From assembly GCA_036389485.1 (NCBI GenBank), contig DASVPR010000040.1:124001-188000 (forward strand): a stretch of DNA of 64,000 bases, given 5' to 3'. Every line of letters starts with the position of its first letter. Position 1 is the first letter of the stretch. This DNA comes from CADCVT01 sp036389485. GTDB lineage: Bacteria; Actinomycetota; Thermoleophilia; Solirubrobacterales; Solirubrobacteraceae. The position numbers were made by a program, and so were the translations under genes. This document shows, piece by piece, positions 33,229 through 41,254 of the stretch. Below the pieces are notes generated by a model. The model saw only the letters and a program-made list of their open reading frames with translations. It was not told where the DNA came from and ran no database searches.

Positions 33229-34281
33229 GTGCGTAGTGTTTCGGTCGTCGTCCCCACCTATCGACGCCGCGACGCGCTGCCCCGGTTCCTCGACGCGATC
33301 CTGCGCCAGCCGGCGGCGGAGGTCGTGGTCGCGGTGGACGGCTCGCGGGACGGGTCGGTCGAGCTGCTGCGCGAGCGGGCGCGGCGCGACGAGCGGATCG
33401 TCGTCCTCGACCTGCCCCACCGCGGCGCGGGCGGGGCGCGGCAGGCGGGCGTCGTGGCCGCGTCGGGCGACGTGGTCCTGCTGCTCGACGACGACGTGAT
33501 CGCCTCGCCCGGGCTGATCGAGGGCCACGCGCGCCACCACGTCGACCTCGAGCCGAAGCTCGTGCTCGGCTACATGCCGAACGACTGGCGGACGGTGCCG
33601 CCGGCGCACCGCGCGAACGCCTGGGTGTACCGCTACTGGTACGAGGTCCACTGCGCGCGCTACGCCGCCGAGCCCCGCTTCGTGCTGACGAACCTGTGGG
33701 GCGGGAACCTCTCGATGCCGCGCGACGCGATGCTGCGGATCGGCTTCGAGAGCCTGTCCGTGCGCCGCGGGCAGGACGACCGCGACTTCGGCCTGCGCTG
33801 CGCGAAGGCGGGCGTCGCCTCCCTGTTCGACCGCTCGCTCCACGGCCTGCACCTCTACGACCGGCCGGTGCCCGCCTTCCGCGAGGACTCGCGGCTGCAG
33901 GGCGAGTGCCGGCGGCTGCTGCGCGCCGCGCACCCGGACCTCCTCGGCGATCCCCGCGAGTCGTCGAAGCTCGACGACACCGTGGGCATGCGGCTTCCGG
34001 GGCCGCTGCGCCGGCTGCTCCCGATGGCGGCGAGCGACCCGCTGTACGAGCCGGTCACGCGATCGCTCGAGGTGGCGCACCGCGCCGGCGTGCGGATCGG
34101 GCACCTCGGGCTCGAGGTCCTCGCCACGCGCGGGCTCGCGTCACTCGACGTGATGCGCGGGATCCTCGACGTCTCCGCGCGCCTGCGCGACCAGCCGCCG
34201 CCCCTCAAGCACGTGCATGGCGGCGTTGTGGCCCGCGACGCCGCTGACGCCCCCGCCGCGCCGAGCCGCCGCGCCGCATAG
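33229..34281 (+). CDS. Glycosyltransferase family 2 (GT-A)
   Basis: A 350-residue GT-A enzyme. SVVVPTYRRRDALPRFL, VVVAVDGSRDGSVELL and VVLLLDDDVIASPGLI (DDD metal site) define the donor half. NLWGGNLSMPRDAMLRIGF and RRGQDDRDFGLRCAKAG define the acceptor half with the catalytic Asp in QDDRDFG. A helical C-terminal extension follows. GTG 33229 is the first start after the gap. The last 141 bp overlap the convergent FAD oxidoreductase gene. The tail there (DAADAPAAPSRRAA) is low-complexity, so the functional protein may effectively end earlier. Confidence 0.86.
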   Translation: MRSVSVVVPTYRRRDALPRFLDAILRQPAAEVVVAVDGSRDGSVELLRERARRDERIVVLDLPHRGAGGARQAGVVAASGDVVLLLDDDVIASPGLIEGHARHHVDLEPKLVLGYMPNDWRTVPPAHRANAWVYRYWYEVHCARYAAEPRFVLTNLWGGNLSMPRDAMLRIGFESLSVRRGQDDRDFGLRCAKAGVASLFDRSLHGLHLYDRPVPAFREDSRLQGECRRLLRAAHPDLLGDPRESSKLDDTVGMRLPGPLRRLLPMAASDPLYEPVTRSLEVAHRAGVRIGHLGLEVLATRGLASLDVMRGILDVSARLRDQPPPLKHVHGGVVARDAADAPAAPSRRAA

Positions 34282-35670
34282 GACGATCCGCGGGTCGTCC
34301 GTCGCCACGCCCCACGGGTCGGCCGGGTCGTCGGCCCACGGCCAGGCCAGCTCGCCGTGGAAGATGTTGCCGGCGGGCAGGCGCAGCTCGCGCTCCAGGT
34401 CGAGCGGCGACTTGACCTCGACGCACGGCTTGCCGTGCGCATCGCGGGCGAGGCAGTCGCGGATGGGCTCCTCGAGGCGTGCGTCGAGCGCGGCGAGGTA
34501 GCGCCGCAGCAGCAGGCGCTCGACCCGCTCCTCGTCGGTCCGGAACAGCGCCGCGGGCGTGTGCAGGCCGAAGAGCGTGAGCGTGTGGCGGCCGTCCGGG
34601 ACGATGCTCGGGTCGGTCAGTGTGTGGCAGTACAGCTCCGCGGGCGGCCGGTCGGGGACGTCGCCCGCCGCCGCCTGCGCGTGCGCCGCGTCGAGCTGGT
34701 CGTCGCGCTCGTCGAGGCGGAACGTCCCGGCGAACGCGTCCTCCGGCGCGGCGCCGCCCTTCGGCCGCGGCAGCCGGTCGAGCAGGAGGTTCACCTTCGT
34801 CTGGCAGCCCTCGGCGACCGGCGGCGCCTCGGCGCCCCTCAGCCGCGCGAGCTCCTGCGGCGCGACGTTCGCGAGCACGAAGCCCGCGTCCACCGCATGC
34901 TCGACGCCGTCCTCGATCCAGGTGACCTCGCCGCGGTCGATGCGGAGCACCTCGGCGCCGGTGCGGATCTCGGCGCCGGCGCTCAGCGCGGCGCGCGCGA
35001 GGGAGCGTGTGAGGCCACCCATCCCGCCGACCGGCACCTGCCACGGCCCGCCGATCACGTGCCAGAGGAAGCAGCGGTTCTGCGCGAGGCCCTCGTCGTC
35101 GAGGCTCGCGAACGTCCCGATGAGCCCATCGGTGGCGACGAGCCCGCGCACGAGTGGGTGGTCGAACCGCTCGCGCAGCGTCGCGCCGAGCGGCCGCTCC
35201 GCGAGCAGCGGCCAGGCGTCGCCGAGCAGCCCCCGCGCCTCGTCGCGGGTCGGGAGCGGCTGGGTGAGCGTCGCGAACAGGCGCGGCGCGTGCGCCTGGA
35301 GCTCGGCGGCGAGCCGCACGAACGCCGCGTGATCGCGGTGCGCGCCGAGCGCCGCGAACGAGCTCTCGGTGCGCGCGGAGCGCGGGTCGGCGTCGATCAC
35401 CAGGCCGTCCGCGTACGCGGCGACCCGCCGCTGCGCGAGCTCGAGGCGGATCCCGAGGTCGCGCGCGATCGCGGGCGGGAACAGGCTCACGAGGTAGGCG
35501 TAGCGGGAGACGCGCGCGTCGTGGCCGGCGAACGGCCGCTCGCTGACCGCGGCGCCGCCGGGCTCCGGCCGCCGCTCGAGCACCAGCACCGACCGGCCCG
35601 CGCGAGCGAGATAGGCGGCGGCGACGAGCCCGTTGTGGCCCCCTCCGGCGATGACGACATCCACCGACAT
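34141..35670 (-). CDS. NAD(P)/FAD-dependent oxidoreductase, phytoene-desaturase type
   Basis: A 509-residue flavoprotein of the amine-oxidase/CrtI superfamily. The N-terminal dinucleotide fold is VDVVIAGGGHNGLVAAAYLA with LVLERRPEPGGAA; PVGGMGGLTRSLARAA and EIRTGAEVLRI form the second FAD segment. The closing FAD contact is GVSGVAGHNAAMHVLEG, conserved in this group and inside the region overlapping the GT2 gene. Relatives act on carotenoids or as CrtO-like ketolases; no other carotenoid gene is in the window, so the substrate is open. ATG 35670 lies 24 bp from the divergent murB start. Confidence 0.87.
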   Translation of the reverse strand: MSVDVVIAGGGHNGLVAAAYLARAGRSVLVLERRPEPGGAAVSERPFAGHDARVSRYAYLVSLFPPAIARDLGIRLELAQRRVAAYADGLVIDADPRSARTESSFAALGAHRDHAAFVRLAAELQAHAPRLFATLTQPLPTRDEARGLLGDAWPLLAERPLGATLRERFDHPLVRGLVATDGLIGTFASLDDEGLAQNRCFLWHVIGGPWQVPVGGMGGLTRSLARAALSAGAEIRTGAEVLRIDRGEVTWIEDGVEHAVDAGFVLANVAPQELARLRGAEAPPVAEGCQTKVNLLLDRLPRPKGGAAPEDAFAGTFRLDERDDQLDAAHAQAAAGDVPDRPPAELYCHTLTDPSIVPDGRHTLTLFGLHTPAALFRTDEERVERLLLRRYLAALDARLEEPIRDCLARDAHGKPCVEVKSPLDLERELRLPAGNIFHGELAWPWADDPADPWGVATDDPRIVLCGAAARRGGGVSGVAGHNAAMHVLEGRRLVAQARGDVEDPAHHVE

Positions 35671-35694
35671 GACGTCCCCGTAGCCTGACACGGA

Positions 35695-36879
35695 GTGACC
35701 GCGACGCCGCTCGCCCCCCTGACGACCCTCCGCCTCGGCGGCCCCGCGCGCCGGCTGCTCAGCGCCACGACCGACGAGGAGCTGATCGAGCTCGTGCGCG
35801 CGGCGGACGCCGCGGGCGAGCCGCTCCTCCTGCTCGCCGGCGGGAGCAACGTGGTGGTGGCCGACGACGGGTTCGACGGGACGGTCGTGCGGGTGGAGAC
35901 ACGCGGAGTGATCCCCGACGGGCCCCTCCTTCGCGTGGCGGCCGGCGAGCCGTGGGATCCCTTCGTGGCCCGCTGCGTCGAGGAGGGGCTCGCGGGGATC
36001 GAGTGCCTCTCGGGCATCCCCGGATCGGTCGGCGCGACGCCGATCCAGAACGTCGGCGCGTACGGCCAGGACGTCAGCGAGACCGTCATGTCCGTCCGCG
36101 TCCTCGACCGCCGCACCGGCGCGGTGGAGGAGCTGCCGCGGGCGGCGTGCGGGTTCTCGTACCGGTCCAGCGTCTTCAAGCGCGACCCGTCGCACCACGT
36201 CGTGCTGGCGGTGACGTACGCGCTCGACCGCGACGCGCTCAGCCGGCCGATCCGCTACGCGGAGCTGGCGCGCGCGCTCGGCGTCGAGCTCGGCGACCGC
36301 GCGCCGCTGGCGGACGTCCGCGAGGCGGTCCTCGCCCTGCGCCGCCGCAAGGGGATGGTGCTCGACCCCGACGACCCGGACTCCGTCTCCGCCGGGTCGT
36401 TCTTCACGAACCCGATCCTCGCCGCCGAGGACTTCGCGCGGCTGGAGGAGCGGGCGGGCGACGGCGTCCCGCGCTGGCCCGAGCCCGACGGCCGCGTGAA
36501 GACCTCGGCCGCGTGGCTCATCGAGCGCGCCGGGTTCACGAAGGGCCACGGCGACCCGGCGACGATCGCGATCTCCTCGAAGCACACGCTCGCGCTGACG
36601 AACCGCGGCGCCGGAACGACGGCCCAGCTCGTCGCGCTCGCCCGCGAGATCGCGAGCGGGGTCCGCGAGCGGTTCGGGGTCGAGCTGCACCCCGAGCCCG
36701 TGTTCGTCGGGCACGAGTGGGAGGGGGCGGAGGAGGCGCGCGCCGCCGGCGAGGCGGCGCCGTACGAGGGCGCCGCCGACGAGCCTGTGCCGCACGCCGG
36801 CGGCGCCGCCGCTGCGCCGCACGCCCCCGGCCGCCCTGCTCCGCCGCCGCGGTCGTCGCCTCACAGCTCGCGCACGTAA
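35695..36879 (+). CDS. murB: UDP-N-acetylmuramate dehydrogenase
   Basis: A 394-residue flavoenzyme that reduces UDP-GlcNAc-enolpyruvate to UDP-MurNAc in peptidoglycan synthesis. TTLRLGGPARRL, LLLAGGSNVVVAD and LSGIPGSVGATPIQNVGAYG are the FAD-binding signatures. The catalytic residues are expected in GFSYRSS (Arg), SAGSFFTNPI (Ser) and the Glu of HPEPVFVG. The GTG start at 35695 follows TAGCCT by 8 nt. About 55 residues beyond the usual end form a Pro/Ala/Gly tail of low complexity. It stands alone here rather than inside a mur/fts cluster. Confidence 0.93.
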   Translation: MTATPLAPLTTLRLGGPARRLLSATTDEELIELVRAADAAGEPLLLLAGGSNVVVADDGFDGTVVRVETRGVIPDGPLLRVAAGEPWDPFVARCVEEGLAGIECLSGIPGSVGATPIQNVGAYGQDVSETVMSVRVLDRRTGAVEELPRAACGFSYRSSVFKRDPSHHVVLAVTYALDRDALSRPIRYAELARALGVELGDRAPLADVREAVLALRRRKGMVLDPDDPDSVSAGSFFTNPILAAEDFARLEERAGDGVPRWPEPDGRVKTSAAWLIERAGFTKGHGDPATIAISSKHTLALTNRGAGTTAQLVALAREIASGVRERFGVELHPEPVFVGHEWEGAEEARAAGEAAPYEGAADEPVPHAGGAAAAPHAPGRPAPPPRSSPHSSRT

Positions 36880-37358
36880 CGCGCGTGCAGCGCGTTGCGC
36901 TCGCGCTTCTCCGCGCCATCCGCGCGCCAGCCGTGCTTGACGTAGAACGCCGTCGCCTGCTCGCTCTCGCCGAAGGTCCACAGCGACGCGCGCTCGTAGC
37001 CCGCCGCGCGCATCTCCTCCACCGCCCGCTTGAGCAGCGCACTGCCGATCCCCTCGCGGTGACGGTCCGGGTCCACGTACAGCGCGTAGACCTCGCCGGT
37101 GGCCGGCGGCGCGTCGTCGTCCCGCACCTGGCCGGCGGCGATCACCCCGAGGATGAGCCCGTCCTCCTCGGCGACCCACATCGGCGCGCCCTTGCCGCAT
37201 GCGAACCCCTCCCACTCCGCGACCCGCTCGGCGAACGGCCGGCTGGTGATCCAGCTCGGGTCCGCGATCGCGGCGTGCGTGATCGTCCACCCGCGCTCGT
37301 GCACGCGCGCCAGCGCCTCGCCGTCGCCCGGGCGCGCCTCCCGGACGATGAGGCCCAT
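36861..37358 (-). CDS. GNAT-family N-acetyltransferase
   Basis: A 165-residue acetyltransferase. EVYALYVDPDRHREGIGSAL contains motif A (R-x-x-G-I-G-S/A) for acetyl-CoA, followed by LWTFGESEQATAFYVKHGW, the usual strand-helix end with the FY pair. The N-terminal REARPGDGEALARVHERGW is typical of the RimI/YjdJ-like fold. ATG 37358 shares a base with the stop of the upstream GH3 gene (TGATG), so it is translated with it. The 3' end overlaps murB by 19 bp. Substrate unknown. Confidence 0.88.
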   Translation of the reverse strand: MGLIVREARPGDGEALARVHERGWTITHAAIADPSWITSRPFAERVAEWEGFACGKGAPMWVAEEDGLILGVIAAGQVRDDDAPPATGEVYALYVDPDRHREGIGSALLKRAVEEMRAAGYERASLWTFGESEQATAFYVKHGWRADGAEKRERNALHARYVREL

Positions 37359-39817
37359 CAGCCCCCGCGCCGCCGCGGCCACCGCCGCGACTTCGTCGGC
37401 TTCTTCGCGCACAGGCGGTACACGCGGGTCTGGCGCACGACGCGGCCGCGCCGCGTCCGCCCGACGACCCGCACCACGACGCGCCCCTTCGGCAGCCCGC
37501 GCAAATCCACCCGCGCGCGCAGCCGGCGCCCGCGGATGACGCGCCCGCGACGGCCGGCGTACGTGACGCGAGCCGAGCGCATCCGGCGCGGGAGGCGGAT
37601 CACGAAGTTGCGCCGGCTCGTGCACGCGCGCGGGCTCGCGGGCGCCTGGAGCTGCCCGCCGCAGTCCTGGCCGCGCCCGATCGTCGTCTGCAGCGGCAGG
37701 TCGCGCGACGACTCGCCGACGCCGATCCGGTAGCACCCGCGCGCGACGCGCCAGCCGCCGGCCGCGGCGTCCCAGTACGAGAACGCCCGGTCGTCCAGCG
37801 CGAAGCGCACGCGGCGGCGCTCGCCGGGGTCGAGCGTCACCCGCTCGAAGCCCTTGAGCTGCCACGGCGGCTGGACGACGCCCTCCCGCGGCGACGGCAT
37901 CCCGACGTACAGCTGCGGGACCGCGGTCGCGCGGCGGCGGCCCGCGTTGCGGACCTCGGCGCTGACCGTGGCGTCCGCGCCGACCCGCAGGTCGCTCAGC
38001 GCGAACGGCGACCACGTCAGCCCGTGGCCGAACGGGAACGCGACCGCGAGGTTCCTGGCGTCGAACCAGCGGTAGCCGATGAGGACGCCCTCCTTGTAGA
38101 CGACGCGCTCCCCGACGCCGGGGTACTTCTCCGGGTCGCCGGCGGTCGGCTCGTCCTCCTCCCGCAGCGGGAACGTCGCCGGCAGCCGGCCGCCGGGCTC
38201 GGCGTCGCCGAACAGGACGCGAGCGATCGCCGTCCCGCCGTTCTGGCCCGGGTACCAGGCCTCCAGCAGCGCGGCCGGCTTGTCGCGCCACGGCGTGAGC
38301 ACCGGCCCGCCCGTCTGCAGCACGACCGCCGTGCGGGGCTGCGCGTCGGCGACCTGCTCGATCAGCGCGTCGCGGTCGACCCCGTCGGTCTGCCCGCAGG
38401 TCAGGCCCATGCACGGCTTGTCCGACCCCTCGCTCATCTTGTCGCCGACCACGACCACGGCGACATCGGCCTCCTTCGCGACGTCCGCCGCGCGCGCCGG
38501 GTCCGAGCCGTCGTCGAAGACCACCTTCGCCGCGCCGATTCGGGCCTCGATCCCCTGGCGCGGGTTCGTCGTCATGTACGGCTTGATCGCCGACGAGCCG
38601 CCGCCGTTGCGCAGCGCCTCCGCCTCCGGGCCGATCAGCGCCAGCTTCGAGATCGCGCCGGCGTCGAGCGCCAGGAGCGCGTCGCGGTTGGTGAGCATCA
38701 CGATGCCCTGCTCCTCGAGCGCGCCGGCCGCGTCGTGGTGCGCCTGCTTGTCGACGCGGCTGTCGTCGTCCGGATACGCGTCGCGATCGAAGAACCCGAA
38801 CTTGAACAGCGTGCGGAGGATCCGGCGGATGTGCTCGTCGACGACGGCCTCCGTCACCTGGCCGCTCGCGAGCGAGGCGTTGGTGAACTCGGGCCGGTAG
38901 GCGATCGCGGGCCAGATGTCGAGGTCGAGGCCGTTGTTGAGCGAGTTGGCGTTGCTCTTCGCGGCGCCGTAGTCGGTGAGCACGAAGCCGTCGAACGCCC
39001 ACTCCCCCTTCAGGATGTCCTCCAGCAGGTGCTCGTTCTCGCATGCGAACGCGCCGTTCACGCGCGGGTAGGCGCACATCACCGAGCCGACGCCGCCCTC
39101 CCTGACCGCGGCCTCGAACTGCGGCAGGTAGATCTCGCGCAGCGTGCGCTCGTCGAGGTGGGCGTCGACGGTGATGCGCGACCCGACCACCGCGCCGCCG
39201 ACGGGCGCGCCCTCCGGCTTGCCCCCGATCCCCTCCTGGTTGTTGACGGCGTAGTGCTTGACGTTGCCGATGACGCCCTCGGACTGCACGCCCTTCGTCC
39301 ACCCGACCGCCATGCGCGCGCTGAGCCACGGGTCCTCGCCGAAGTACTCGAACGTGCGGCCGTTGAGCGGCGTGCGGAGCATGTTCACCGCGGGCGCGTA
39401 GACGACGTCGTTGCCCTTCTTCCTGACCTCGTCGCCGATGAGCGCGCCGTGGTCGAAGGCGAGCCGCGGGTCGAATGTCGAGGCGAGCGCCATCGGCGCG
39501 GGCATCGCGGTGGCGCTGCCCTGCCGCGGGCCGACGGGGCCGTCGCTGAAGTAGACCGGCGGCAGCCCGACGCGCTCGACGCCGTTGAGCGTCCCGGTGT
39601 GCGTGCCCTCCTGACCGAGGACGCCGAAGTACTCGTCGCCGGCGAGCAGGTCGATCTTCTCGTCGCGCGTGAGCGCCTGGAGGAGCAGGCCGGCGCGGTC
39701 GTCGCGCGGCAGCGACGTGTCGCACCACGGGTGGTCGCCGCAGCGGCCCGCGGCGGCGGCCGTCGCTGGTGCCGCGAGCACGAGGATCGCGAGCGTGAGC
39801 GGGACGATCGCGCGCAT
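37358..39817 (-). CDS. Secreted glycoside hydrolase family 3 beta-glucosidase-like enzyme
   Basis: An 819-residue exported GH3 enzyme. Signal peptide 1-22 (ends ATAAAA). The TIM-barrel domain (35-330) contains GNVKHYAVNNQE (~186-194) and the nucleophile Asp282 in GFVLTDYGA. The second alpha/beta sandwich (340-560) includes VMLTNRDALLAL, AVVVVGDKMSEG and the GGP and EAWYPGQNGG loops. A fibronectin III-like domain follows (600-715; FGHGLTWSPF, PQLYVGMPSP). The last 90 residues are an Arg-rich module with two Cys (ACTSRRNF, YRLCAKK) and LRGLPKGRVVVRV, like the end of the protein at 2526-3737. It probably cleaves beta-glucosides outside the cell. Confidence 0.92.
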   Translation of the reverse strand: MRAIVPLTLAILVLAAPATAAAAGRCGDHPWCDTSLPRDDRAGLLLQALTRDEKIDLLAGDEYFGVLGQEGTHTGTLNGVERVGLPPVYFSDGPVGPRQGSATAMPAPMALASTFDPRLAFDHGALIGDEVRKKGNDVVYAPAVNMLRTPLNGRTFEYFGEDPWLSARMAVGWTKGVQSEGVIGNVKHYAVNNQEGIGGKPEGAPVGGAVVGSRITVDAHLDERTLREIYLPQFEAAVREGGVGSVMCAYPRVNGAFACENEHLLEDILKGEWAFDGFVLTDYGAAKSNANSLNNGLDLDIWPAIAYRPEFTNASLASGQVTEAVVDEHIRRILRTLFKFGFFDRDAYPDDDSRVDKQAHHDAAGALEEQGIVMLTNRDALLALDAGAISKLALIGPEAEALRNGGGSSAIKPYMTTNPRQGIEARIGAAKVVFDDGSDPARAADVAKEADVAVVVVGDKMSEGSDKPCMGLTCGQTDGVDRDALIEQVADAQPRTAVVLQTGGPVLTPWRDKPAALLEAWYPGQNGGTAIARVLFGDAEPGGRLPATFPLREEDEPTAGDPEKYPGVGERVVYKEGVLIGYRWFDARNLAVAFPFGHGLTWSPFALSDLRVGADATVSAEVRNAGRRRATAVPQLYVGMPSPREGVVQPPWQLKGFERVTLDPGERRRVRFALDDRAFSYWDAAAGGWRVARGCYRIGVGESSRDLPLQTTIGRGQDCGGQLQAPASPRACTSRRNFVIRLPRRMRSARVTYAGRRGRVIRGRRLRARVDLRGLPKGRVVVRVVGRTRRGRVVRQTRVYRLCAKKPTKSRRWPRRRGG

Positions 39818-39847
39818 GCCCGGATCTTTGCGGGTAGGCCGCCCGGC

Positions 39848-40051
39848 ATGAGCCATTCCCACGAAGGCGCCGACCGGGTCGGCCACGGCGAGGCCTCGCT
39901 CGGCGAGGCGCAGGCCGCCAACCCGCCGGACGACCCCGAGATGATCAACGAGGACGCCGCGCCGCTCGACACCGACGTCGAGTTCGAGGGCGAGGCCGCG
40001 CCCCCGCCGGAGGAGCGCGGGAACGAGGACCCCGCCCCCAACGCCCCCTGA
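39848..40051 (+). CDS. Small acidic protein, unknown
   Basis: A 67-residue, very acidic, Pro/Ala-rich protein (MSHSHEGADRVGHGEASLGE at the start, EERGNEDPAP near the end) with no hydrophobic segment or recognised domain; it is probably disordered. The ATG lies 30 bp from the divergent GH3 start, and codon use follows the third-position G/C pattern of real genes. Short, so existence is uncertain. Confidence 0.5.
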   Translation: MSHSHEGADRVGHGEASLGEAQAANPPDDPEMINEDAAPLDTDVEFEGEAAPPPEERGNEDPAPNAP

Positions 40052-40075
40052 CAAACCCTCCACACGCCCCATCCA

Positions 40076-40092
40076 CCCCCTTCGCGAGGGGG
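40076..40092. terminator. Bidirectional hairpin between convergent small genes
   Basis: CCCCC (40076-40080) and GGGGG (40088-40092) flank TTCGCGA. The stem can extend imperfectly with CCA and GGG on either side. It lies between the ends of the convergent genes 39848-40051 and 40110-40352, where a shared terminator is expected. No T tract on either strand. Confidence 0.45.
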
Positions 40093-40109
40093 AGGGTGTC
40101 GAGCGGGGG

Positions 40110-40352
40110 TCACTCGGTCCGCACGAGCCTCACGAACCGGTGCCCGCCGGCGAGCGGGCGGCGCCACGGCCCCTCCCCGTCGGGCAACTCCGGCGCGTCG
40201 AGCAGGAGCGCGGCGAGGCGGCGCGCGTCGTCGAGCGGCTGCGGCGGCGACGTGTACGACGACCCGACGCGGCGGCTGAGCGCGGAAGACAGCTGCTCGG
40301 AGACCTCGACGACGTAGAGCGGGCCGAGCGCCATCTCGAGCTGCCGGTCCAT
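40110..40352 (-). CDS. Small protein, unknown
   Basis: An 80-residue protein without recognised domain. The N-terminal half reads as a short alpha/beta unit (MALGPLYVVEVSEQLSSAL) and the C-terminal end is basic (GGHRFVRLVRTE). No signal peptide or membrane segment. ATG 40352 lies within a CATG that also provides a start codon for the ADP-ribosylglycohydrolase on the other strand. Codon bias is that of a real gene, but no homology is claimed. Confidence 0.5.
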   Translation of the reverse strand: MDRQLEMALGPLYVVEVSEQLSSALSRRVGSSYTSPPQPLDDARRLAALLLDAPELPDGEGPWRRPLAGGHRFVRLVRTE

Positions 40353-41241
40353 GATGCAAAGGATGCACGACGCCGCCGCGGGCTCACTGCTCGGCCTCTT
40401 CTGCGGGGACGCCCTCGGGATGCCGTACGAGACCCTCCCCGCGAGCGCGATCCCCGAGCGGCTCGAGATGCGCGAGGCGCGCCTCGGCCGCGGCACGTAC
40501 ACCGACGACACGCAGATGGCGATCGCGCTGGCGGAGTCGCTGGTGCGATGCGGGCGCGTGAACGAGCAGGATCTCTCGAAGACGATCGCCGACGCGTTCG
40601 ACCCGCGGCGCGGCTACGGCCCCGGCACGACGACCGTGGTGAGGCTCTGGGAGCGCGGCGTCCCGCACGACGAGGCGGCGCTGACGCTCTTCGGCGGCCA
40701 GGGCTCGGCCGGCAACGGCGCCGCGATGCGGGTCGCGCCCGTCGGGCTGCTCTTCGCGCACGACCCGCGACAGTGCGTCGAGGAGGCGCGCAGGCAGGCC
40801 CGGCTCACCCACGCCCACCCTCTCGGGGTGGATGGAGCGGCCGCGGTGGCGGCGGCCGTCGCGGCGGCGGTGCGCGGCGACGACCACGTCGAGGCCGCGC
40901 GCGCGGCGGTGGAGACGGACGAGTTCGCGCGGCGGCTCCGCGACCCCACTCTCCACATTGCAGGGGTGGAGGCGATCGAGTCGGTCCCTCAGGCGCTCCT
41001 CGCCGCGACGGCGCCCACCTTCGAGGACGCGGTCACCCGCGCGATCCGCTGCGGCGGCGACACCGACACGGTCGGCGGGATGGCCGGCGCGGTCGCGGGC
41101 GCGCGGTTCGGCGCCGGCGCCATCCCGAGGCGGTGGCTCGACGCGCTGGAGGACGGCGAGAAGGGGCGGACGCACGTCGCGGGCCTCGCGCGCAGGCTCG
41201 CGGAGCGCGCGCCACGCCGTGACACCCCCGGCCGGGTCTGA
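40351..41241 (+). CDS. ADP-ribosylglycohydrolase family protein
   Basis: A 296-residue DraG/ARH-type hydrolase that removes ADP-ribose from proteins or small molecules. The two-magnesium site is formed by TYTDDTQMA (Thr51, Asp52, Asp53) and the late RCGGDTDTVGG (about 233-243). FCGDALGMPYE and GSAGNGAAMRVAPVGLLF are the other family signatures. Start codons at 40351, 40354 and 40363 are all possible; the first is listed. It lies 13 bp upstream of the metalloprotease gene on the same strand, so it probably belongs to one unit with the protease and the metallo-beta-lactamase-fold gene. Confidence 0.9.
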   Translation: MMQRMHDAAAGSLLGLFCGDALGMPYETLPASAIPERLEMREARLGRGTYTDDTQMAIALAESLVRCGRVNEQDLSKTIADAFDPRRGYGPGTTTVVRLWERGVPHDEAALTLFGGQGSAGNGAAMRVAPVGLLFAHDPRQCVEEARRQARLTHAHPLGVDGAAAVAAAVAAAVRGDDHVEAARAAVETDEFARRLRDPTLHIAGVEAIESVPQALLAATAPTFEDAVTRAIRCGGDTDTVGGMAGAVAGARFGAGAIPRRWLDALEDGEKGRTHVAGLARRLAERAPRRDTPGRV

Positions 41242-41254
41242 CAGGATCGACCGG

